Positions 55,709 through 64,000 of a DNA stretch of 64,000 nucleotides are shown here, in pieces. This stretch comes from Ryuthela nishihirai (lineage: Eukaryota; Arthropoda; Arachnida; Araneae; Heptathelidae): positions 54,833,751 to 54,897,750 of the forward strand of contig JAWZYU010000018.1 of NCBI GenBank assembly GCA_038380435.1, read 5' to 3'. Position 1 is the first letter of the stretch. Every line of letters starts with the position of its first letter. The notes beneath the pieces were generated by a model. That model was given only the letters and a program-made list of their open reading frames with translations, had not been told where the DNA came from and did no database searches. Made by a program: the position numbers and the translations under genes.

Positions 55709-56560
55709 TTGCCCATGTCTGCGATTAGGGGGCTGTTTGATATTGTCGCCATTTCCTCTCTCAATAAACATAGTTTCTTTAAACATCCCACTAACCATTT
55801 TCTCTCCATAGGTAGTTGGAATGTGAGGACTCTGCACAGAACTTTTTCTCTTGATGTCCTCACACAAGAATTCCACCATTATAATTTAGTTATTCTCGGC
55901 TTGCAAGAGACCAGATGGACAAATAAAGGTCAGATTTTTAAAAATAATCTTAAATTTCTCTTTTCAGGGAGGGACGACAATAAGCATCACCAAGGCGTGG
56001 GTCTGCTTCTCAGCAGACACGCTAGTGATGCTCTTCTAGGATATGAGTGCATTAATGAAAGGTTTCTTACAGCAAAATTTCAGACAAGCGTTAAAGACTT
56101 GAATGTTATCTGCTGTTATACCTTCACTGAGGATGCCGATGAGGATGAGAAGGATAAGTTTCACGGACAACTTCAGGATATTTTGAATTCTGTCAAGAAA
56201 GGAGATATTACCCTTGTTCTTGGTGACTTCAATGCCAAAGTTGGTACTCACTCTGACTTTTGGGGAGGAGTAATAGGCCCTTTTGGTATTGGTAGCTGCA
56301 ATGGCGATGGGCAACGTCTCCTACAGGTAAGTAAACTCAATGGATTCAGAATAACGAACACTTATTACAAACACCGCGACACACATAAGTACACATGGGT
56401 TTCACTTGATGGGCTGCATAAGAATATGATTGATTACATATTAATTAGCAGCAAATGGGCTAGTTCTGTTAGGAATACCAGGGCATATAAGGGGAGCTGA
56501 AATTGGATCTGACCATTACCTTGTAAAAAGTGTCTTGCAACTTAAACTTAAAACGTGTTG
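55709..56560 (+). pseudogene. AP-endonuclease domain of LINE copy B
   Basis: A 263-codon frame. IGSWNVRTLH (N38), ILGLQETRW (E67), TLVLGDFNAKVG (D173, N175) and NMIDYILIS are the expected APE-type catalytic and structural motifs. The frame ends early at 56500 by a one-base shift; the final motif GSDHYLV lies just after it (about 56508) in the next frame. The domain nicks target DNA to prime reverse transcription. The start is chosen at the first GTG/ATG-type codon; upstream is leader. Confidence 0.85.
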
Positions 56561-56923
56561 TGCTAGGGTTAAATAATTTACTTTTAATACTGAAGCTCTG
56601 AAAGATCCAGTTATAGCCAAAGCTTACCATGATAGGTTACTTAGTCATTGTGACAGTCATGGTATGCTTACTACTGAAGTTGAGGAAGAATGGGATAATT
56701 TTAAATAGGCTTTTTTGGACACTAGCAGTACTCTTTTAGGAAAAAAGGAGCAGACGAGACAGAATTATCTGAGTGATAAGGCACTTGAGCTTATTTCGGA
56801 AAGAAAGAACTGCAGAAATGTCCTTGTCAATATCCTACTTGTCCTAATAGAAAGCATTACAGAGAACTTAATAAACGTGTAAAAGATCAGTTAGCTGCTG
56901 ATAAGAATCTTTGGCTTGATGGT

Positions 56924-57759
56924 TTGGCTGACAAAGCCGAGGAAGCAGTTAGACAGCACAACAGCAGAGAGCTCTACCAGATAGTTAATGTTTTGTGTGG
57001 TAGAAAACAGACAGGTATGAAGGGATTGAAGGATAAACAAGGTAAGGTTATAGAAGGTGAGGATTCTGTCATGGCTAGGTGGGCTGAGCATTTCAGTGAT
57101 ATTCTAAACAATGCATTTCGTTCTATTCCCATTGTTTGCAATGATGATAGATGCATTTGTGGCTTTAATGTTGGCCCTATAACACAATCTGAAGTTATTT
57201 TGGCTGTTTCTAAACTCAAAATACATAAATCCCCAGCGGTAGATGAAATTACTACGGAAATACTTAGAGCTGGGAATGTTTCGGTTACCACTTGGATGAC
57301 TGAAATTCTGAATATCTTTTATGATAAAGGCATGGTTCCAAGGATTTTACCAGAGCTATTATTATCCCTATTTTCAAAAAAGGTGATCGCAGTTCTTGTG
57401 ATAACTATAGGGGTATCAGCCTACTCTCTGTTCCAGGGAACGTTCTTTGCATGATTGTGCTTAATAGAATTAAGAATCTGTTTGACATGCAATTGCGTGA
57501 TGAACAATGTGAAATCAGAAGTGGTAGGGGATGTGTGGATAAGATATTTTTACTTAGGCAGATTCTTGCGAAATGTTTAGAGTTTCAGAAACCTTTGGTT
57601 GCTAGCTTTGTTGATTTCAAAAAGTCTTTCGACTCTGTTGATCGTCATAATTTGTGGTTGATTGTGAGATCATGTGGTACACCAGACAAGTTAGTTAACA
57701 TAATGAAAGCTCTCTGTAATAACACTGAGTCGTGTATTGGTAAGGCTTGTAGGAATTGA
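56924..57759 (+). pseudogene. Reverse transcriptase of LINE copy B, N-terminal part
   Basis: MADKAEEAVRQHNSRELYQI and on to HKSPAVDEITTEILRAG follow copy A closely. After MVP (about 57340) one base is lost and the frame is wrong until about 57450; the last part (57451-57759) reads IRSGRGCVDKIF and SFVDFKKSFDSVDRHNLW (motif A, D retained, A to S change) and ends at TGA in the same codon as copy A. In copy C this codon is TGG. Confidence 0.85.
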
Positions 57760-57760
57760 T

Positions 57761-58506
57761 TTAGCATTACTTCTGGTGTTCGACAAGGGTTCATTTTGAC
57801 TTCTTTTCTCTTTAGTTTGGTTATTGATTATGTTATGCGAAATTCACTACAAGTAAAAAATTTGGCCTTAAATATTCTGGAGATAGAAAAATTTCTGATT
57901 TAAACTATGCTGATGATTTAGCCTTTTGGCAAATGATGTTGAGGAGATGAACTCTTTCATTCGAGGTGTTGATGAGACTGGTAGTAGAATAGGTTTGGTT
58001 ATAAAGAGAGAGAAAACTAAAGTGATGAAAATTGGTCAGGCAGACTGTGATTCAGTTAATCGGAATGGTTGCAGTCTTGAGCAGGTATCACAGTTTAATT
58101 ATCTTGGGAGAGGTGTAACAGATATTGGTGATGTGCGGCATGAGATTAACAGAAGGATAGGGATTGCTGCCGGGACTTTTAAGAATCTATGGAGAATGTG
58201 GAGAAATAGGCGTATACACATAAAGACTAAAATTAGACTGTACAATAGTTTAAGCAGGATATTGTGCAGAGAGAGAATCCGTTGGTTGGCCATGTTGCCC
58301 TTATGGATAATTATAAATTGGCGAATAGGGTTATGAACAGTGTGCCTAAAGGCCTCAGAAAGAAGGGGAGACCTAGGATGCGGTGGGTAGACAATGTCAA
58401 ACCGGACCTTATTAGAATTGGTGTGCAGTGGCCAGATGCAGCAGATGTAGCTGAGGACAGACTTGCTTGGAGAACTAAATTGCACGGTCTGGTTGGACCT
58501 CCGTAG
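57761..58506 (+). pseudogene. Reverse transcriptase and C-terminus of LINE copy B
   Basis: FSITSGVRQGFILTSFLFSL (motif B) follows the TGA. The YADD region (about 57905-57925) is shifted by small deletions. 57926-58240 reads DETGSRIGLVIKREKTKVMK and FNYLGRGVTD. After the 190-base deletion the C-terminal part (58264-58506) gives YKLANRVMNSVPKGLRKKGR and RMRWVDN. Confidence 0.8.
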
Positions 58507-58556
58507 CCCATGGCTGCTTGAGGAAGATGACCATGATGATGATAACACGGAATATA

Positions 58557-59152
58557 AACTTTTACGCAAAAAATGTTATTGGCGATAAATTGTAGTTGTC
58601 ACTCAAATCTCTCTAAATATATTTCTTACATTATTCGCTTAATATTAAAAGAATGATTGGAAGCTGAAACATTTATCTTCAACTTTTGACAATTGTAAAA
58701 AAATACTTAAATAGATAATACACAACTATTGTAACAATTTATTCACTAATATAAATTAAATATCTGAAGTTTGCATGACGATTTTTCAAGATTTCATCAA
58801 TTTGGAGGCAATGTGACAGTGTCAATTTTCGACAATCTTCGATCAATATTTATAGGTAATTGAAACGGGACCATTTAACAGCAGACGACATTGTCACATT
58901 GCCTCCAAATGGATGAAATCTTAAAAAATCGTCAGATATAAACTTCAGATATTTAATTTATGTTAGTGAACAAATTGTTAGAAGATGTGTGTTTTATCTA
59001 TTGAAGCATTTTTTCACAAGTGCCAAAAGTTGAACATAAATGCTTCAGCTTCCATTCATTCTTTAAATAACAAACGGGTATTATGGGAAATATATTTAGA
59101 GAGATTTGAGTGACATGTACAATTTATCGCCAATAACAGTTTTTGCCTAAAA
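58557..59152. repeat. Large inverted repeat, arms about 265 bp
   Basis: Left arm 58557-58820, right arm 58885-59152, spacer about 65 bases. Matching words: TGTTATTGGCGATAAATTGT against ACAATTTATCGCCAATAACA, GAGGCAATGTGACA against TGTCACATTGCCTC. The arms differ by scattered substitutions, so the structure is not an assembly mirror. Confidence 0.9.
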
Positions 59153-59279
59153 GGTTTATTTTCAATGTTAGGGAGCTTTGAAAGTGACTTTCCATTCACA
59201 TAACATGGAAGTCTCCGGACACTTTTTTCAAAATAGTGTAATACGTTCTGTTATAATTGGTAGAAAAGACGAAGAAACA

Positions 59280-59440
59280 GAGTTAATGGGTAGTATACAC
59301 CGGAGATATGCATAGTTAATGAGGAGTACATAGTGGAAAATTTTAGTTAATGTGGAGTACGTGGTGGATAAATTTAAAGTTAATGTGGTGTACATAGTGG
59401 AGAAATATAGAGTTAACATGGAGTGTAGAAATATGTAGTA
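59280..59440. repeat. Minisatellite, about 33-bp unit
   Basis: AGTTAATG(A/T)GGAGTACATAGTGG recurs at about 59313, 59344, 59377 and 59410 in diverged form. Confidence 0.75.
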
Positions 59441-59642
59441 CGGACTACATTGCGATGAAATATGGAGTAAATGGAGAGGGAGTATATCCCATTATAAAGT
59501 TATAATTGGGATTGGTGAATAGATTAACAGGATATGTTTCATCAGCTGGTGGATAATCCGAGAGAGGTCATCGCAGGCACCTGAAATCTTTGCTTCTAAT
59601 GGCATTGTCAAATTCTACACTGGAGGAAGTCTTCCAGTATAG

Positions 59643-60290
59643 ATGGTTTCAGCCTTTAGTGGTGGGGGAACGGGTCTTTGCCCCATGCCTGCGATTAGGG
59701 GGCTGTTTAATATTATCGGCATTCCCTCTTTCAATAAACATAGTTTATTTAAACATCACACTAACCGTTTTTTTCTCTCCATAGGTAATTGGAATGTGAG
59801 GATTCTGCACAGAGCTTATTCTCTTGATGTCCTCACACAAGAATTCCACCGTTATAATTTAGATATTCTCGACTTGCAAGGGACAAGATGGACAGATAAA
59901 GGTCAGATTCTTAAAAATAATCTAAGTTTCTCTTTTCTGGGTGGGAAGACAATAAACATCAACAAGGCGTGGGTCTGCTTTTCAGCAGACATGCCAGTGA
60001 TGCTCTTCTAGGATATGAGTACATTAATGAAAGGTTTTTTACAGTGAAATTTCAGACAAGCATTAAAGACTTGAATGTTAACTCTGTTATGCCTCCACTA
60101 AAGATGGCGATGAGGGTGAGAAGGATAGGTTTTACGGACAACTTCAGTATATTTTGAAATCTGTCGAAAAAGGAGATAGTACCCTTGTTCTAGGTGAGTT
60201 AAATGCCAGTGTTAGTACTAACTCTGACCTTTGGGAGGGTTGATAGGCCCTTTTGGTATTGGCAGCTGCAATGGCAATGTGCAACGTCTC
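59643..60290 (+). pseudogene. AP-endonuclease domain of LINE copy C
   Basis: SIGNWNVRILHRAYSLDVLT then LDLQGTRWTDKG: the catalytic E of LQETRW is G here. Shifts follow at about 59950; VLGELNASV (about 60190) replaces VLGDFNAKV, so the D and F are also changed. Inactive. Confidence 0.8.
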
Positions 60291-60879
60291 CTACAGGTAA
60301 ATAAACTTAATGATTTCAGAATAACTAACACTTATTACAAATACCGCGATATAGATTAGTACACGTAGGTTTCACTAGATGAGCTGCATAAGAATATGAT
60401 AGATTATATATTAATTAACAGCAAATGGGCTAGTTCTGTTAGGAGAAACACGTCATGTAGGGGAGCCGATATTGGATCTGACCATTAAAAGTGTTTAAGT
60501 TGCAAGATATTTGTTAAAAGTGTCTTGCAACTTAAACTTAAAAAGTGTTGTGCTGAGGTTAAAAAATACCTTTAATTCTGAAGCTCTGAAAACCCAGTTA
60601 TAGCTAAAGCTTACAATGATAGATTAGTTAGTCATTATGACAATCATGTTTTGCTTACTACTGAAGTTGAGGAAGAATGGGGCCGTTTTAAACAGACTTT
60701 TATTGAAACTAGCATACACTTTTAGGAAAAGAGAAGCAGAGGAGGTAAAAGTTTTTGAGTGACAAGGCGCTTGAACTTATTTCAGAAAGAAAGAACTGAA
60801 GGAATATCCTTAATAAATACCCTACTACTCCTAATATCAAGCATTACTGAGCGCTTAATAAATGAGTAAAGGACCAGTT

Positions 60880-62660
60880 AGCTGCTGATAAAAATCTTTG
60901 GCTTCGTGGCTTGGAGGAAGCCGAGGAAAGAGTTGGATAACAACAGCAGAGAGCTGTACCACATAATTAATGTTTGTGTGGTAGAAATATAATAATTTAT
61001 TTCATGCAGTTGGTTAAAGACAAGGTACAGGTAAACGACAGGTATACAGTGATTGTAGGATAAACAAGGTAATGTTGCAGAAGGTGAGGTTTCTGTCATG
61101 GCACGTGAGCCCAGCATTTCAGTGATGTTCTGAACAATGTGGTAGTTCTACTCCAATTTTTTGTAATGATGATAGATGCATTACTGGTTTTAACGTTGGC
61201 CCTATAACACAGTCTGAAGTTATTTTGGCTATTTCTAAACTTAAACTACATAATTCCCCAGCGGTAGATGAAATTATTACGGAAATGCTTAGAGCTGTGA
61301 ATGTTTCGATTACCACATGGATGGCTAAAATTTTGAATATCTTTTATGATACAGTCATGGTTCCTAAGAATTTTACCAGAACTATTATTATCCCTAATTT
61401 TTAAAAAAGTGATCGCAGTTCTTGTGATAACTATAGGGGTATCAGCTTACTCTCTGTTCCATGTAACGTTCTTTGTATATTTGTGCTTAATAGAATTAAG
61501 AATCTGGTTCACAAGCAATTGTGTGATAAGCAATGTGCATTCAGAAGTGGTAGGGGATGTATAGGTAAGATACTTTCACTTAGGCAGATTCTTGAGAAAT
61601 GTTTAGAGTTTCAGAAACTTTTAGTTACTAGATTGAAGAGAGAGCTTTACTGAATCGACGTATTTATTCATATATTAAAGGAGATATTACTCTGAATTTA
61701 ACGTTGATCAATTTTCGAGGAAAAAGTATCTTGAGCCGGGTGGGATACGAACCAAATATGAACACAATTTGATCGACATTAAATTCAGAGTGATGTTTTC
61801 CTTTAGTTACTAGTTTCGTTGATTTCAAAAAGGCTTTTGACTCTGTTGATCGTCATAATTTGTGGTTCATAGTGAGGCCGTATCGCATACAAGACAAATT
61901 AGTTAATATAATGAACGCTCTATGTAATAACCCATAGTCGTATGTGAGAGTTGGTAAGGCTTGTAGCAATTGGTTTACCATTGCTTATGGTGTTCGACAA
62001 GGGTGCATTGTGTTTCCCTTTTCTCTTTAGTTTGGTTATTGATTATGATATGCAAAATTAACTGGAAGCGAAATATTTTGATCTTAAATAGTCTGGAATT
62101 ACAAAAAATTCTGATTTATGTTATGCTGATGATTTCGCTCTTTTGGCAAGTGATGTTGAAGAGATGAACTCCTCTATTCGAGCTGTTGATGAGACTGGTA
62201 GTAGAATAGGTTTGATTATAAATAGGGAGAAAGCTAAAGTGATGAAAATTGATCAGGCAGGCTGTGGTTAAGTTAATCTGAATGGCTGGACTTGAGAAGG
62301 TATTTCAGTTTAATGATCTTGGGAGTTATGTAACAGATACTAGTGATGTGCTGCATGAGTTTAACAGACGAATAGGGATTGCTGCCAGGACTTTTAAGAA
62401 TCTATGGAGAGTGTGAAGAAAACTGTGTATACACCAAAAGACTAAAATTAGACTTTTAATAGTTTGATTTTTTCTAGGGTTAGTTATGATAGTGAAACTT
62501 GGACATTTTGTAAGCGAGATTAAAGGAAACTTGATGCATTTTATTCTAGATGCTTACACAGTATCTTGGGCATTAGGTGGTTCAACTTTGTAAGTAATGA
62601 TGAGATCAGGAAAAGGAGTCGGCAACCTCCTTTAAGCAGATATTGTGTAGAAACAGACTC
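60880..62660 (+). pseudogene. Reverse transcriptase of LINE copy C, fragmented
   Basis: Pieces in changing frames: SPAVDEIITEMLRAVN (about 61257), RNWF-type TGG codon within CSNWFTIAYGVRQG (about 61960-62005), the YADD region as CYADDFALLAS (62118-62150), EETGSRIGLIINREKAK-like (62185-62235) and the end NFVSNDEIRKRSRQPPLSR (62585-62640). About 45 extra bases at 60985-61030 and a short inverted insertion at 60493-60507 are found nowhere else in the family here. Confidence 0.75.
61632..61801. mobile_element. 170-bp insertion with 12-bp target duplication
   Basis: TTTAGTTACTAG at 61620-61631 and 61802-61813. The insert has a right-half foldback (61680-61711 against 61769-61801) around GAGCCGGGTGGGATACGAACC, whose reverse reads like a box B (GGTTCGTATCCC). 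It could be a short tRNA-like SINE; no other copy is in the window. Confidence 0.7.
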
Positions 62661-62695
62661 CGTTAATTTAGCCATGTTGTCCGTATGAATAATTA

Positions 62696-64000
62696 TACAC
62701 TGATTTCCATAAAATAAAGAAATTTCAGAACAATTTTGATAAACAAATATTATATGAATAATTTTATTGAAATTTGATGGAAACATATTACAATGCTGGT
62801 TTCAGAATGGCATAAAATATTTCACACTAAAAATATTTTTCGTCAAAAAATAACACTTACCGGATCTTATTCAAAAATGAGGTGTCAGAATGCAATGGGC
62901 AAAGTTCTTTAATAAGGAGTGTTGTCACCCCTTACTTACACCCCAATGCAGGTACGACAGCGATGTTCTATGCTGCTTATGATATTGTGAATCAGCTCAG
63001 TAGGGAGTAACGATCATTGTTCATTTAAAGTAGTACTAAGCTCCACCTTTGTTTCAGGTGGCGGGTTGAGACAGCAACACGTCTCCCTAGAGCATCCCAC
63101 ATAAGTTCAATCGAATTTAGGTCTGGTAATCGAGCTGGCCACTCCATGCGCATAATGGTCTCCTACTGAAGGTATTGTTCTACTAGTCGAGCGTTGTGTG
63201 GATGAGCGTTATCGTCTTGTAAGATTAAAGTTTTACCTGTTGCACCAGCAAAAGGACATACATAAGGGTCCAGGATGTCATCTCTATACCGTTAAGCATT
63301 GAGGTTCCCACTCGTCAACACATAGAGGCCTGTGTGTCCATCTAAGGAAATGCCACCCCCAAACACACACGCTGCCTGCACCGTAACTGTCTCTTTGACG
63401 GATGTTACTGTGATGATAGCAGGTACCTCGTTCTCTCCATATCAAACAATGTCCGGAATCACTCTGCAAGCATTATCTGGACTCATCTGTGAAAAGTACG
63501 GAACTCCATCGTTCTTCAGTCCATTTAACATGCGTGTATGCCCAGTTTAATCTCTCTCTCTCCTGCGACGTGACGTGAGAGGTATACAAATTACTGGCCT
63601 TCCTCATGACATACAGACCTCTCTCATGAAGCCTTCTACGCACAGTAGAAGCTGATACAACTCTCCCAATGACTGCTGGAACAGAGGATCGTAGCTGAGT
63701 AGACGTCTTGTTCCTTCGTACTGTTAATCGCAGATATCGATCTTGTACAGCGGTCGTAACTGTAGCCCTTCCTCTGCTAAACCTCCGAGATACAGAATCC
63801 GTACTAAGAAATTGATTCCACAGTTATGGACCACAGAAGGACTCATATTTAGCTATCGTGCCACTTCTGACTGTCTTTGGCCTGCTTCGAGCCGGCCAAC
63901 AGCTTTCCACATTAGTTCATTTGGCAAATGATTCTCGAAGTCATTCCTACAAAATGGCTATTTCGAATTTCTTTACTCACATTTGCAACACAAAATAACG
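62696..64000 (-). mobile_element. Tc1-like transposon, runs off the right edge
   Basis: Starts at TA with TACACTGATTTCCATAAAAT, the terminal repeat of the 49096-50598 family. It was inserted into LINE copy C between ATAATTATA and the expected GATTGGCG. The far end lies outside the window. Confidence 0.9.
62860..63990 (-). pseudogene. Tc1-like transposase (same family as 49346-50431), broken
   Basis: On the minus strand: LPNELMWKAVGRLEAGQ (about 63925-63870), SDESR-type region and QSDSGHCLIWRERGTCYHHS (from 63469), ILQDDNAHPHNARLVEQYLQ (second D, about 63225-63165), then LPDLNSIELMWDAL (about 63140-63090), which keeps the catalytic E that the other copy has lost. Frames change several times, so no product is expected. 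Confidence 0.8.

Larger units (their letters stand above)
55549..58545 (+). mobile_element. RTE-like LINE, copy B, near full length
   Basis: Begins GAATAGATTCACAGGATA, matching the start of copy C, and ends GATGACCATGATGATGATAA. Order: about 160 bases of leader, endonuclease, linker, reverse transcriptase, C-terminal part. Broken by several 1-base shifts, the shared TGA (57758-57760) and a deletion of about 190 bases near 58250 relative to copy A. Confidence 0.85.
55460..59240. mobile_element. Probable foldback Tc1-like element interrupted by LINE copy B
   Basis: CATTTCCATGTTATGTGAAT..GCCACTTTCAAAG (55476-55512) is inverted relative to CTTTGAAAGTGACTTTCCATTCACATAACATGG (59176-59208). The right side also carries GGAAGTCTCCGGACACTTTT and then AGTGTA, a Tc1-type end. 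Between them lie LINE copy B and the two long inverted arms. The left end is less well kept than the right; the assignment is inference. Confidence 0.5.
59518..62697 (+). mobile_element. RTE-like LINE, copy C, near full length, old
   Basis: Starts GAATAGATTAACAGGATATG like copy B and runs in parallel with it, but with many more shifts. It is interrupted by a 170-base insertion (61632-61801) and cut at the 3' end by a Tc1-like transposon at TA (62696). Its reverse transcriptase has TGG where copies A and B have TGA. Confidence 0.85.

Overview
This window looks like repeat-rich nuclear DNA from an animal, most likely an arthropod. I would guess a spider or another chelicerate, because I remember the transposase, LINE and tRNA-SINE types seen here from spider genomes; that part is memory, not something this sequence proves. 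The DNA is AT-rich, has no operons, Shine-Dalgarno sites, rRNA or CRISPR array, and carries almost no long open frame that is not part of a transposon. I could not identify any host gene with confidence. Four short unrecognised open stretches (8562-8780, 33440-33591, 46999-47206, 47289-47651) are offered as possible exons only.

Layout. 1-900: probable LTR and the start of a decayed LTR element. 900-2700: gene-free, with a GC-richer unique block at 1620-2060. 2760-6320: an RTE-like LINE on the minus strand (copy A), a tRNA-derived SINE (SINE1) and a second LINE 3' end (copy D). 6660-7510: a DNA element with a perfect 39-bp inverted repeat, then the first of about 19 copies of a second tRNA-derived SINE (SINE2). 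8000-19080: mostly AT-rich DNA with SINEs, degenerate minisatellites, a 62-bp hairpin and a broken Tc1-like transposon. 19195-23400: MITE-like repeats, a short Tc1-like element, a decayed non-LTR retrotransposon and a hAT-like MITE. 25178-27725: a nested stack with target duplications. 31605-33001: a nearly full-length Tc1-like transposon. 36650-39125: a hAT-like MITE with a 128-bp tandem duplication, SINE1 and a TIR element. 40576-48380: SINE2-rich, with two more MITEs. 48842-55325: a diverged tandem repeat of roughly 270-280 bp interrupted by a Tc1-like element, by a second Tc1-like element that carries an I/LOA-like LINE, and by a SINE2. 55460-62697: two near-full-length head-to-tail RTE-like LINE copies (B, C) separated by a large foldback element. 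62696-64000: another Tc1-like transposon that cut copy C and runs off the window.

How the parts work together. The LINEs supply reverse transcriptase and endonuclease, and one of them also RNase H. SINE1 and SINE2 are non-coding passengers with internal polymerase III boxes. The MITEs depend on Tc1- or hAT-type transposases. All autonomous copies seen here are broken or 5' truncated. The most notable things are not genes: (1) a recurrent pattern of short inverted insertions that make near-perfect hairpins, three of which can be shown to be insertions by comparison with sister copies in this same window; (2) a 13-bp hairpin capped by UUCG, 17 nt from the 3' end of the I/LOA-like LINE; (3) an in-frame TGA shared by two independent RTE-like copies at the same codon; (4) SINE2 copies with long G runs at their 5' end and clean 11-12 bp target duplications.
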